A stretch of 64,000 nt of DNA from JACPFV01 sp038043245 (GCA_038043245.1 JBBTCH010000002.1:186001-250000), one strand, 5' to 3'; shown: positions 24,826 through 33,806, counted from the stretch's first letter. The notes: generated by a model not told the origin, from the sequence alone. Translations and numbers: made by a program.

Positions 24826-25292
24826 TGAAGTCGTACGCCGCGATTCTACTGGCGCTCGCGCTGCCAGCGCTGAGCGCGCAGGCGCAGCCGTGGACCGAAC
24901 TGACGCCGGAAGAACAGTCGGCGCTGCAACCGCTGGCCGGCGAATGGGACCAGCTGCCGGATGAGCGCAAGCAGCGGCTGCGGCGCGGCGCCGATCGCTG
25001 GCAATCGCTGACGCCCGACGAGAAATCCCGCGCGCAGGAACGCATGGAGCGCTGGAAATCGCTGCCGCCTGAAAAACGCGAGCAGTTGCGCGAAAAACGT
25101 GAACGCTGGAAATCGCTGCCGCCTGAAAAACGTGAGCGCCTGCTCGAACGCTATGACCGTTTTCAATCCTTGCCGCCCGAACGGCAGGAAAGACTGCGCG
25201 AGCGTTTCCAGCGTGAGAGCGGCGGCACGCTGCCACCCGGTGACTGCGTACCCGGCACTCCTGGATGCGGTCCGTCGGCGCCAGATCAATAG
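24825..25292 (+). CDS. DUF3106 repeat protein, exported
   Basis: A 155-residue protein with a signal peptide ending at LSAQAQPW. The mature part is built of about nine short repeats of the form W-x-x-L-x-P-[ED]-[KE]-[KR]-x-x-[LA]-x-x-R (for example RWKSLPPEKREQLREKRE, then the same again), predicted to form a charged, helical rod. Its C-terminus carries two Cys (GDCVPGTPGCG). DUF3106 proteins have no known activity. It is translationally coupled to the upstream membrane protein and the ECF sigma factor, which suggests an envelope stress or periplasmic chaperone-like role. Confidence 0.75.
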   Translation: MKSYAAILLALALPALSAQAQPWTELTPEEQSALQPLAGEWDQLPDERKQRLRRGADRWQSLTPDEKSRAQERMERWKSLPPEKREQLREKRERWKSLPPEKRERLLERYDRFQSLPPERQERLRERFQRESGGTLPPGDCVPGTPGCGPSAPDQ

Positions 25293-25354
25293 CTAGCGGT
25301 TTTTTGGCGCACGGGATTTGGCGCTAAGCTGACGAAAAGCGCGAGGAGAGCCGC

Positions 25355-27478
25355 ATGGGGACCGTTACCACGCATCACGGCGCCTGCAATCTGTGCGAGG
25401 CGATCTGCGGCCTCGAATTCAAGGTCGAGGACGGCAAGGTGCTCTCGATCCGTGGCGATGAAGCCGACCCGTTCTCGCGTGGCCACATCTGCCCGAAGGC
25501 GGTGGCGCTCAAGGACATCCACGAAGACCCCGACCGCCTGCGCAAACCGATGAAACGCGTCGGCGAGAACTGGCAGGAGATCGGCTGGGAAGAAGCGTTT
25601 GAATTGGTGGTCAACCGCCTCTGCGAAATCCGCGAGCAGCACGGCACCAACAGCATCGGCGTGTATCAGGGCAATCCGTCGGTGCACAACTACGGCAACC
25701 TCACGCACGCGCAGCATTTCCTCGCGCCGCTGAAAACCCGCAACCGGTTTTCCGCGACCTCGGTGGACCAGTTGCCGCACCAGCTCATCGCCTACTGGAT
25801 GTACGGCCATCAGTTGCTGGTGCCGATCGCCGACATTGACCACACCAATTATTTCCTCGTGCTCGGCGCCAACCCGATGGCGTCCAACGGCAGCCTGATG
25901 ACGGTGCCCGATTTCCGCCATCGCCTGAAAGCCCTGCAGGCGCGCGGCGGCAGGATGGTGGTGATCGACCCGCGCCGCACGGAAACCGCCGAGGTCGCCG
26001 ACGAACACCACTTCATCCGCCCTGGCACCGACGCCGCGTTCCTGTTCGCGCTGCTCAACACCTTGTTCGACGAGAACCTCGTCAAACCCGGGCGGCTCGC
26101 GGAGTTCAGCGACGGTCTCGATGCGGTGCGTACCGCGATCAAAGCCTTCACGCCGGAACGCGCGGCTGTCGTCACCGGCATCGCTGCCGCCGACATCCGC
26201 CGCATCGCGCGCGAACTCGCCGCTGCCGACGGTGGCGTGGTTTACGGACGCATGGGTTTATCCACGCAGGCCTTCGGCTCGCTTTGCCAGTGGGCGATCC
26301 AGCTGCTCAATCTCGTCACCGGCAATCTCGATCGTCGCGGCGGCGCGCTGTTCACGCGGCCGGCGGTGGACCTCATCGAAGGCCCGGGCTCGAAGCCGGG
26401 CCACTTCAACGTCTGGCAGAGCCGCGTCAGCGGCCGGCCGGAGTTCGGCAGCGAACTGCCGGTGTCGGTGCTGGCCGAAGAAGTGCTGACGCCGGGCGAA
26501 GGCCAGATCAAGGCGATGATCACCGTCGCCGGCAATCCGGTGCTGTCCACGCCCAACGGCGCGCAGCTCGACCGCGCGCTGGCCTCGCTCGACTTCATGG
26601 TCAGTTTCGACATCTACCTCAACGAGACCACACGCCACGCCCACGTCATCCTGCCGCCGACCAGCGCGCTGGAACACGACAGCTACGACCTGATTTTTCA
26701 CATCTTTGCCGTGCGCAACACCGCGCGCTACTCGACGCCGCTGTTCCCGAAACCCGAAGGCGCATTGCACGACTGGGAGATCTTCACCGAGCTCGGCCAG
26801 CGCCTGAGCGCGCGCCTTGGCACGAAGCCACCGGCAAAGCTGCGGCCGGACCAGATCGTTGACCTCGGCCTGCAATCGGGTCCGTATAGCGCGGCGAAGA
26901 AACATCCCCAGGCGCTGTCGCTGGCGAAGCTGAAAGCGAATCCGCATGGCATCGACCTCGGCCCGCTGGAGCCTTCGATGCCCGCGCGCTTGCAGACCGC
27001 CGACAAGCGCATCCACGCCGCGCCATCCGAGTTACTTGCCGATCTCGCCCGAGCCGAACGCGAGCTGTTGAACACCAAAGCCAATGGCGAGCTGAAACTG
27101 ATCGGCCGCCGCCATCTGCGCAGCAACAATTCGTGGATGCACAACTCCGAGCGACTGGTCAAAGGCAAGCCGCGCCACCAGTTGCTGATGAACCCGCAGG
27201 ACCTGAGTGCGCGCCAGTTGCAAGACGGCAGCCGCGTGCGTGTGCGTTCGCGCGTCGGCGAACTCGAAGTCGAAGTGCAGGCGAGCGAAGAGATGATGCC
27301 CGGCGTGGTCAGCCTGCCGCATGGCTGGGGCCATGCGCGTCAAGGCGTTCGTCTACAGATCGCGCGTGAGCATCCCGGTGCCAGCGCCAACGACCTCACC
27401 GACGAGCGTTATCAGGATGTGCTGTCCGGCAACGCCGCGCTCAATGGCGTGCCGGTAACGGTTGCGGCTATTGCTTAA
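25355..27478 (+). CDS. Cytoplasmic molybdopterin-dependent oxidoreductase
   Basis: A 707-residue protein of the DMSO-reductase/formate dehydrogenase superfamily. Four cysteines at residues 11, 14, 18 and 46 bind a [4Fe-4S] cluster; bis-MGD-binding segments follow (LGANPMASNG; VIDPRRTETAEVADEHHFIRPGTD; VAGNPVLSTPNG) and a C-terminal molydopterin dinucleotide domain (LMNPQDLSA, SLPHGWGH). There is no Tat signal, so it is cytoplasmic. At the place where NasA has its Mo-ligand Cys the segment reads SATSVDQLPHQ, so the metal ligand is not an obvious Cys. No partner subunit gene is adjacent. The substrate is unknown. Confidence 0.82.
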   Translation: MGTVTTHHGACNLCEAICGLEFKVEDGKVLSIRGDEADPFSRGHICPKAVALKDIHEDPDRLRKPMKRVGENWQEIGWEEAFELVVNRLCEIREQHGTNSIGVYQGNPSVHNYGNLTHAQHFLAPLKTRNRFSATSVDQLPHQLIAYWMYGHQLLVPIADIDHTNYFLVLGANPMASNGSLMTVPDFRHRLKALQARGGRMVVIDPRRTETAEVADEHHFIRPGTDAAFLFALLNTLFDENLVKPGRLAEFSDGLDAVRTAIKAFTPERAAVVTGIAAADIRRIARELAAADGGVVYGRMGLSTQAFGSLCQWAIQLLNLVTGNLDRRGGALFTRPAVDLIEGPGSKPGHFNVWQSRVSGRPEFGSELPVSVLAEEVLTPGEGQIKAMITVAGNPVLSTPNGAQLDRALASLDFMVSFDIYLNETTRHAHVILPPTSALEHDSYDLIFHIFAVRNTARYSTPLFPKPEGALHDWEIFTELGQRLSARLGTKPPAKLRPDQIVDLGLQSGPYSAAKKHPQALSLAKLKANPHGIDLGPLEPSMPARLQTADKRIHAAPSELLADLARAERELLNTKANGELKLIGRRHLRSNNSWMHNSERLVKGKPRHQLLMNPQDLSARQLQDGSRVRVRSRVGELEVEVQASEEMMPGVVSLPHGWGHARQGVRLQIAREHPGASANDLTDERYQDVLSGNAALNGVPVTVAAIA

Positions 27479-27491
27479 TGCCAACGCTCGA

Positions 27492-27881
27492 TTAGGTGTC
27501 GGAGCGCACGAACGTGTGCACGGGGCCCCTGCCTTTGATCAGGGAATAGCGCAGCTTGCCGTCTTTGAGTTCGATGTAAGCCTTGTTCTTCAAATGCTGC
27601 ACCACGATATCTCCGGCGTCGCCTTTGCAACTCACTCCGTCATTGTGTTGTTCGAGCCGCTCTTCAAGAAGCCAACCATCGCCGTTCGGGACGAGTTTCG
27701 TTTTGGTTGTGTAGCTCAGCGTGCCTGTGGTCCTTGTGAGGCGCCCTTCGCTTGTAAGCTCGAAAGTCATGGGGCATTTGGCGGTAAGCAGAGCCCATGA
27801 TCCAACAGGGCTGACTATGCCTTCGGCCGATGCCGCTAACGATAAAAGAAGGGCGATAGCTGCAAGGCGGAAGACATTCAT
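27492..27881 (-). CDS. Small secreted protein of unknown function
   Basis: A 129-residue protein with a clear signal peptide (MNVFRLAAIALLLSLAASAEG). The mature 110 residues are beta-rich, with one Cys pair (AKCPMTFEL and GVSCKGDAGD) that could form a disulfide. It resembles small lipocalin-like or DUF3617-type periplasmic proteins in size and style, but I do not recognise a family with confidence. It is convergent with the molybdopterin oxidoreductase gene (13-base gap) and lies downstream of higBA on the same strand. Confidence 0.55.
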   Translation of the reverse strand: MNVFRLAAIALLLSLAASAEGIVSPVGSWALLTAKCPMTFELTSEGRLTRTTGTLSYTTKTKLVPNGDGWLLEERLEQHNDGVSCKGDAGDIVVQHLKNKAYIELKDGKLRYSLIKGRGPVHTFVRSDT

Positions 27882-27927
27882 CTGAAACCTCCTGCGTGGC
27901 TGCAATCCTAACGGCAATCTGTGAGGC

Positions 27928-28245
27928 CTAAGCCGCGAGGCGCTCGCGCTCAATCGGTTTGATGCGCGACAACCGGCCCTGATTCTGTCGCGCCTGCCAA
28001 ATGTCCAGCGCCTCCTGCATGCGCAGCCAGCTTTCCGGCGTGGTGTTGAGCAGCTTGGCGATGCGCACCGCCATGTCGGCGGACAGCCCACGCTTTTCCA
28101 GCAGCAGATCGGACACCGTGAGGCGGCTCACGCCAAGGCGGGCAGCAAACGCCGCCTGCGTCATCTCCAGCGCGGGCAGCACGTCTTCGCGCAGCAGGGC
28201 GCCGGGGTGAGTAGGCTTGCGATTAGGGTCGCGCATCGGCTTCAT
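27928..28245 (-). CDS. higA: HigA-family antitoxin
   Basis: A 105-residue XRE-type protein of the addiction-module antidote family: PTHPGALLREDVLPAL, then the helix-turn-helix TQAAFAARLGVSRLTVSDLLLEKRGLSADMAVRIAKLL, and TTPESWLRMQEALDIWQA. It neutralises the HigB toxin encoded immediately upstream and represses the operon. Its ATG overlaps the toxin stop by one base, the toxin-first order typical of higBA. The C-terminal 20 residues are basic and probably bind RNA polymerase or operator flanks, which is uncertain. Confidence 0.92.
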   Translation of the reverse strand: MKPMRDPNRKPTHPGALLREDVLPALEMTQAAFAARLGVSRLTVSDLLLEKRGLSADMAVRIAKLLNTTPESWLRMQEALDIWQARQNQGRLSRIKPIERERLAA

Positions 28246-28523
28246 CAGTGGTAATCCTCCAGATTCACATTCACCGCATCTTCATTCTCAAACACAAACG
28301 TCAGCCGCCAGTTCCCGGATACCGACACCGCATAGCTTCCCTTGCGGTCGCCCTTGAGCGGATGAAACCGCAAGCCCGGCAGATTCATATCCTGCGGACT
28401 TGAAGCGGCATCCAGACGGTCGAGCAGGCGTTCCAGCTTCGATGCGAACTGCGCGGGAATACCGCGGTGGTCGCTTTTGCTGAAGAACCGCTCCAAACCT
28501 TTATGTCGGAAACTTCGGATCAC
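28245..28523 (-). CDS. higB: HigB-family mRNA interferase toxin (RelE superfamily)
   Basis: A 92-residue RelE-fold toxin: MIRSFRHKGLERFF at the N-terminus, QFASKLERLLDRLDAA, PGLRFHPLKGDRKGSYAVSVSGNWRLTFVFE and the C-terminal NLEDYH. The residues of the catalytic face in HigB (K/R in LKGDRKG, R in NWRL, terminal Tyr/His) are present. These toxins cut mRNA on the ribosome. It starts at GTG 28523 and is followed by higA without a gap. Nothing indicates inactivation. Confidence 0.92.
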   Translation of the reverse strand: MIRSFRHKGLERFFSKSDHRGIPAQFASKLERLLDRLDAASSPQDMNLPGLRFHPLKGDRKGSYAVSVSGNWRLTFVFENEDAVNVNLEDYH

Positions 28524-28530
28524 GTGGATA

Positions 28531-28559
28531 TGTAATGGACTTCAAGGCATTGTAATGGA
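28531..28559. promoter_or_regulatory. Direct repeats upstream of higB (candidate HigA operator)
   Basis: TGTAATGGA occurs at 28531-28539 and again at 28551-28559, a 20-base period equal to two helical turns, 8 to 36 bases upstream of the higB start. On the minus strand the repeats read TCCATTACA and cover the probable -10/-35 region. They are the natural candidate sites for autorepression by HigA or HigBA. Confidence 0.5.
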
Positions 28560-28581
28560 TTGAATGACATCCGGCAAAGGC

Positions 28582-29766
28582 TCAGATCGTCAGCCAGCGA
28601 ACGGTTTCGCCAGCGGCGTAGTCGCCGTTTTTTACCGGCAGCCAGACCAGCGCGCCGGCGCTCGCCAGGTTGCTGAGCATGTGCGAGTCCTGACGCGGCA
28701 GCGATTTCAAGTGCACACAACCAGATTCTTCATAGCGCAAAGTCATGCGCACCAGCCGGTCGCGATGCGCGTCGGCTTTCACTTCTTTTTCGAGAATCCC
28801 TGCGCGCCATTCGGGTTGTGGCGTGCTGTGGCCTTCGAGCACGCCGAGCACAGCGCTCACATGCACGGCGAGACCGATCAGTACCGCGCCGGGATTGCCG
28901 GGCAGACCCATAAACGCTGCGCCGTTGCGCACGCCGTACCACAGCGGTTTGCCGGGTTTCTGCGCGACGTTCCAGAAGATCTTCTGCACGCCGAGTTTTG
29001 GCGCGAGTTGCGGCAGATAGTCGCGGTCGCCGACGGAAACGCCGCCGCTGCTGATGACCAGATCGCTGCTGTCGAGAGCCTGCTTCAAGGCTTGCTCGAC
29101 GGCCTCGGGCCGGTCGGGCACATACTGAATGTCAGCCCTGTATCCGCGCTCGTGCAGCCAGCCGTGCATCAGCGGGCCATTAGCGTCGTAGACCTGCCCC
29201 GGCTTCAGTGGTGAGCCAATGCGCGCAATCTCGTCGCCGGTGACCAGCAGCGCGATGCGCGGGCGGCGACGCACGGAAATTTTAAACACGCCCGCCATCG
29301 CCAGTGCGGCGAGCAGGCCTGAATGCAGACGCTGGCCGGTTTCGGCGATTGCCTCGCCCTGTTTCAATTCCTCGCCGCGATAACGCGTGTCGGCGCCCAC
29401 GTTCACCGGCTTGGTCAAGCGGATGGTTTCACCGCTGCGCTCGACAATTTCCTGCCGCGCCACCGTGTCGGCGCCTTCGGGCAGTGCACCGCCGGTGAGG
29501 ATGCGCATCGCGGTGCCGGCCGAAAGTGCATGCGACGAGGGGCTGCCAGCGGGGACTTCGCCGGTGAGCTTGAGAGTTTTTTGCGCGTCGGCGGCACGCA
29601 GGGCGTAGCCGTCCACCGCGCTTTGCGTGAACAGCGGCAGATCAATCTTCGAAGCTACGGGCTGCGCCAGTACACGACTGAGTGCCTGTTCCAGCGGGCA
29701 GGTTTCCGCCGGCAGGGGCTTCAGCGTCTGCGGGTATTGCGCCAGCGCGTCGCTGAGGGTGATCAA
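28582..29766 (-). CDS. moeA: Molybdopterin molybdenumtransferase MoeA
   Basis: A 394-residue MoeA: LPLFTQSAVDGYALRAAD at the N-terminus, RILTGGALPEGADTVARQE, VNVGADTRYRGEEL, then the MoCF-binding domain (LVTGDEI; VYDANGPLMHGW; VISSGGVSVGDRDYL; FMGLPGNPGAVLIGL) and a C-terminal beta domain. It inserts molybdate into adenylated molybdopterin in the cytoplasm. The start appears to be TTG 29766, inside the stop of the TSUP gene (TTGA overlap), since the longer frame has no homologous N-terminus. It is the last gene of the Moco operon. Confidence 0.93.
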   Translation of the reverse strand: MITLSDALAQYPQTLKPLPAETCPLEQALSRVLAQPVASKIDLPLFTQSAVDGYALRAADAQKTLKLTGEVPAGSPSSHALSAGTAMRILTGGALPEGADTVARQEIVERSGETIRLTKPVNVGADTRYRGEELKQGEAIAETGQRLHSGLLAALAMAGVFKISVRRRPRIALLVTGDEIARIGSPLKPGQVYDANGPLMHGWLHERGYRADIQYVPDRPEAVEQALKQALDSSDLVISSGGVSVGDRDYLPQLAPKLGVQKIFWNVAQKPGKPLWYGVRNGAAFMGLPGNPGAVLIGLAVHVSAVLGVLEGHSTPQPEWRAGILEKEVKADAHRDRLVRMTLRYEESGCVHLKSLPRQDSHMLSNLASAGALVWLPVKNGDYAAGETVRWLTI

Positions 29767-30497
29767 GTGAGGATCAGTTTGAATCCGGCAATGCTCAGCA
29801 CAATTGCCAGCAACCGCTTGATCGCGGTATGTGGGAAACGCCAGCTGCCCAGATACGAGCCAACGCTGCCTCCGATCAGCACCGCCACCGCCAGCGGCAG
29901 GGCCAGCGCCGGAATCTCCTTGGTCGCGCTGATGTTGCCGGCGAGGCCTGCAATCGAGTTGCCGAGGATGAACACCGCCGAGATCGCCGACGCGGTCTTG
30001 GTTTTTGCCCAATGCATGAAGATCACCAGCGGTGTCAGGAAGATGCCGCCGCCGGTGCCGGTGAGCCCAGCGAGCAGACCGAGGCCCGCACCGGTGGCGA
30101 GCGATACCGGTTTCGACGGCGGCTGCGGCTCGGATTCTTCCGGCGGGCGGATCAGGAAGCGCGCGGCGGATGCGAGCAGCACCAGTCCAACCAGAATCTT
30201 GAACAACTGCGTCGGCAGGTTGAGATAGCCGCCGAGAAAGGCCATCGGGATCGCGACAACGCCGAACGGCCAGAACAAGCGCCAGGAAAAATGACCGGCG
30301 CGCCAGAACTGATACGAGGCGAGGCTCGCCACCAGGATGTTGAGCATCAGTGCGGTCGGCTTGATCACTGCGGGCGCAAGGCTGAACAGCGCCATCACAG
30401 CGATGTAGCCCGAAGCGCCGGCATGACCGACCGAGGAATACAGGAACGAGATCACCAGCACGCCAAGCGTGAGGAACAACAGCACGTCAGGCGTCAT
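29763..30497 (-). CDS. TSUP (TauE/SafE) family transporter in the Moco operon
   Basis: A 244-residue polytopic membrane protein with the two Gly-rich TSUP signatures: FLYSSVGHAGASGYIAVMALF near residue 20 and GLLAGLTGTGGGIFLTPLVIF near residue 145. It has seven to eight predicted helices. It is translationally coupled on both sides (moaCB stop overlaps its start, its stop overlaps moeA), so it is an integral part of the molybdenum cofactor operon. Family members export sulfite and sulfonates; a role connected with oxyanion supply or with sulfite is possible, but the substrate is unknown. Confidence 0.85.
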   Translation of the reverse strand: MTPDVLLFLTLGVLVISFLYSSVGHAGASGYIAVMALFSLAPAVIKPTALMLNILVASLASYQFWRAGHFSWRLFWPFGVVAIPMAFLGGYLNLPTQLFKILVGLVLLASAARFLIRPPEESEPQPPSKPVSLATGAGLGLLAGLTGTGGGIFLTPLVIFMHWAKTKTASAISAVFILGNSIAGLAGNISATKEIPALALPLAVAVLIGGSVGSYLGSWRFPHTAIKRLLAIVLSIAGFKLILT

Positions 30498-31420
30498 TCG
30501 TATCCCGATTTGTGGCTGGCCCCACGGAACACATCGAGCAGATGGATCAGGCCCGGCAGCAATGCCGCGACCGATTCTTCCGCACCGCGACGGCTGCCGG
30601 GGAAGGTGACGATCAGCGACTTGCCGGCGAATCCAGCGATGCCGCGCGAGAGCATGGCGTAGGGCGTGCGGCGCTGGCCGAAGGCGCGCGCGGCTTCCAT
30701 GATTCCCGGAATCTCGGTGGTCAGCAGCGGCTTCACGGTCTCGATCGTCTTGTCGCGCGGACCGAGGCCGGTGCCACCAACGGTGGCGATGAACCCCGCG
30801 CCTTTCTTGAGCTGCGCGCTTACCAGCGGACCGAGCTGTGCGGGTTCGTCCGGCAGCACTTCGTAGCTCACCGGCTCGAATCCGGCGGCGGTCAGCGCAT
30901 CGACGACCGCACGGCCGGCGGTGTCGGGCTTCTTGCCGGCAGCGACCGTGTCGGAAAGGACGATCACCGCCGCACTCAGCGGCCGCGCCAGCTTGCGATG
31001 GAACTGCGATTTACCGCCGATCTTCTTCTCCAGCTTGCAGTCGGTGATGGTCAGTTCTTCGGGTTTCGCATACGGCTTGAGCATGTCGTACAGCGTCAGC
31101 GCGGCGACGCTGGCGGCGGCGAGCGCCTCCATCTCGACGCCGGTGGGCGCGATGGTCTCGACCTCGGTGATGACGCGCACGCGGTCGGCGAGGAGCTCGA
31201 AACTCACATCGGCGCGATAGATCGGCAACGGATGGCACAGCGGAATCAGCTCGTCGGTGCGCTTGGCGGCGAGGATGCCGGCGATGCGCGCGGTCTTCAG
31301 CGGGTCGCCCTTCTCGGTTTCACCTTTGCGCAACAGTTCCAGGCAATGCGCCGGCGCGAGCAGGCTCGCGGTGGCGCGCGCGCTGCGCAGTGAGTCGGGT
31401 TTCAAGGAAACGTCTTTCAT
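30494..31420 (-). CDS. Bifunctional molybdenum cofactor protein MoaC-MoaB fusion
   Basis: A 308-residue fusion. Residues 1-150 are MoaC (cyclic pyranopterin monophosphate synthase): RIAGILAAKRTDELIPLCHPLPIYRADV, and GVEMEALAAASVAALTLYDMLK with the catalytic Lys region EKKIGGKSQFHR. Residues about 155-308 are a MoaB/MogA domain: VIVLSDTVAAGKKPDTAGRAVVDAL, FIATVGGTGLGPRD, GIAGFAGKSLIVTFPGS. It converts the GTP-derived intermediate to cPMP and adenylates molybdopterin. ATG 31420 overlaps the moaE stop. The fusion is known in other bacteria; here it replaces separate moaC and mogA genes. Confidence 0.93.
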   Translation of the reverse strand: MKDVSLKPDSLRSARATASLLAPAHCLELLRKGETEKGDPLKTARIAGILAAKRTDELIPLCHPLPIYRADVSFELLADRVRVITEVETIAPTGVEMEALAAASVAALTLYDMLKPYAKPEELTITDCKLEKKIGGKSQFHRKLARPLSAAVIVLSDTVAAGKKPDTAGRAVVDALTAAGFEPVSYEVLPDEPAQLGPLVSAQLKKGAGFIATVGGTGLGPRDKTIETVKPLLTTEIPGIMEAARAFGQRRTPYAMLSRGIAGFAGKSLIVTFPGSRRGAEESVAALLPGLIHLLDVFRGASHKSGYE

Positions 31421-31875
31421 GCGTGGGCGTGCTCGTGATGATGATGCGCTTGGTCTTGACGGATGCAGCAGCCTTGAACGAAGGCGCTGCTGCCGTCGGC
31501 GTAGAACTCTTCCTTCCAGATCGGTACGCGATGCTTGACCTCGTCCACCGCCTGGCGGCAGGCGGCGAAGGCTTCGGCGCGATGCGGCGAGCGCGCGACG
31601 CAATAGATCGCCACGTCGCCGACATTGAGCAGGCCGAGACGGTGCTGCACGCGGCAATACGGGATCTTGAAATGCGCTTTGGTCTCGGCCTCGATCTCGC
31701 GCATGAGCTTTTCCGCCAGCGGCGCGTAGGCGGTGTAGCGCAGACGCAGCACCGGCTTGTTGTCGCTGTGGTTGCGGATAGTGCCGGCGAACAGCGCCAG
31801 CCCGCCGCAGTCGGGAAACTGTCCCTGCGCGAGCAGTGGTTCGAGTTGCAGCGGAGATTCGGAAAGATGGTTCAT
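31417..31875 (-). CDS. moaE: Molybdopterin synthase catalytic subunit MoaE
   Basis: A 152-residue MoaE: GGLALFAGTIRNHSDNKPVLRLRYTAY, RVQHRLGLLNVGDVAIYCVARSPHRAEAF, and the conserved VKHRVPIWKEEFYADG with the catalytic Lys pair. With MoaD it transfers two sulfurs to cPMP, forming molybdopterin. It overlaps both moaD and moaCB by four bases. Unusually, it ends in a His-rich tail (HHHHEHAHA) beyond the normal C-terminus, which could bind a metal ion. It is otherwise of standard length. Confidence 0.95.
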   Translation of the reverse strand: MNHLSESPLQLEPLLAQGQFPDCGGLALFAGTIRNHSDNKPVLRLRYTAYAPLAEKLMREIEAETKAHFKIPYCRVQHRLGLLNVGDVAIYCVARSPHRAEAFAACRQAVDEVKHRVPIWKEEFYADGSSAFVQGCCIRQDQAHHHHEHAHA

Positions 31876-32117
31876 CCGCCGGCCACCGGTGGGAGCAGGG
31901 CCAGACGTGCGCCGTGAGACAGCGAATCGCTGCGCGACACCAAAGAGTCGCCGATGGCACAGGCGCTGCGCTCGACCGTGTCCACGAGGTTCGGCGCTTT
32001 TTGCGTCAACAGTTCCAGCGCATCGGCGACAACGGCGCCGTCAGCAACGATCAGCGACATTGAGGCTGCGCCCGCCAGCCGTTCCAGCACGCCGTGGAAT
32101 TCGATGGTGATTTGCAT
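31872..32117 (-). CDS. moaD: Molybdopterin synthase sulfur carrier subunit MoaD
   Basis: An 81-residue ubiquitin-like protein ending in ALLPPVAGG; the terminal Gly-Gly is adenylated and thiocarboxylated by a MoeB-type enzyme before sulfur donation to MoaE. The N-terminus MQITIEFHGVLERLAGA matches the family. It starts after an 85-bp palindromic repeat that separates it from moaA, and overlaps moaE. No moeB gene is in the window, so activation must be encoded elsewhere. Confidence 0.93.
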   Translation of the reverse strand: MQITIEFHGVLERLAGAASMSLIVADGAVVADALELLTQKAPNLVDTVERSACAIGDSLVSRSDSLSHGARLALLPPVAGG

Positions 32118-32122
32118 GAGGT

Positions 32123-32207
32123 CGTCATACCGGCGAAAGCCGGTATCCAGTGCTGACCGGCAACGGCGCTGCGCGCCGCCTGGATTCCCGCTTTCGCGGG
32201 AATGACG
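32123..32207. repeat. Palindromic repeat element between moaA and moaD
   Basis: The 85-bp element has two inverted end modules. The left (32123-32150) reads CGTCATACCGGCGAAAGCCG and on to CCAG; the right (32180-32207) starts CTGGATTCCCGCTTTCGCGG and ends ATGACG. Each arm is itself a small hairpin, and the two ends form a long imperfect stem. This is a widespread proteobacterial MITE/REP-like repeat carrying no gene. It interrupts an operon whose other junctions all overlap. Confidence 0.8.
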
Positions 32208-32232
32208 AGAAATATATTGAGCCGACCATCTC

Positions 32233-33224
<992 letters not shown>

Positions 33225-33228
<4 letters not shown>

Positions 33229-33785
33229 GCGGCCGCCAACGCCTCAGGCGTGTTGAGGTTGAGTCCCGACCAGTCGGGGAAATCCACTGCGACGGCGTTC
33301 TGGCTGGCGTGAAAATCGCGCACCGCGCGATGGCCGGAGTTCAGCGCGGCCTCGATCGCGTCAGCCAGACGTCGGTGCAGCAGGCAGCAGGTGTGGTGAG
33401 CATCGCCGCGCGTGGTCGCATACGCCGAGGATTTGCCAGTGACAGCCTGATACAGCCGCGCGGCGAGATTGTCCGGCAGCCCCGGCGTGTCGCAGGGCAT
33501 GAACAGAACCCAGTCGGTTTTCGCGGCGCGCAACGCGGTCAGCATGCCGGCGAGCGGGCCCTCGAATCCTGGCCGCGTGTCGCTCAGTACCGGCGCGCCG
33601 AGCGCGGCGTAAGCGTCGAGATTGCGGTTGGCGCTGACGAGTAATGAAGCAACTTGCAGCCGCAGCGCATCGAGCGCGTGCGCGGCCAACGGCCGGCCGC
33701 GCAGGGCCAGCAGGCCCTTGTCCTGTCCGTTCATGCGTTGGCCGCGCCCACCGGCCAGCACCACGCCCGTCATCGCTGATTTCAT
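33225..33785 (-). CDS. mobA: Molybdenum cofactor guanylyltransferase MobA
   Basis: A 186-residue nucleotidyltransferase with the signature GVVLAGGRGQRMNGQDKGLL, LVSANRNLDAYAALG, FEGPLAGMLTAL and the metal-binding FMPCDTPGLPDNLAARL. It attaches GMP to Moco to give the bis-MGD form needed by NasA and the other DMSO-reductase-family enzyme in this window. ATG 33785 is used; an ATG at 33773 is an alternative. It is the first gene of the minus-strand Moco operon and is divergent from the HemD-like gene, 21 bases apart. Confidence 0.94.
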
Positions 33786-33806
33786 AGACACAGGGTATCG
33801 TAAGAC

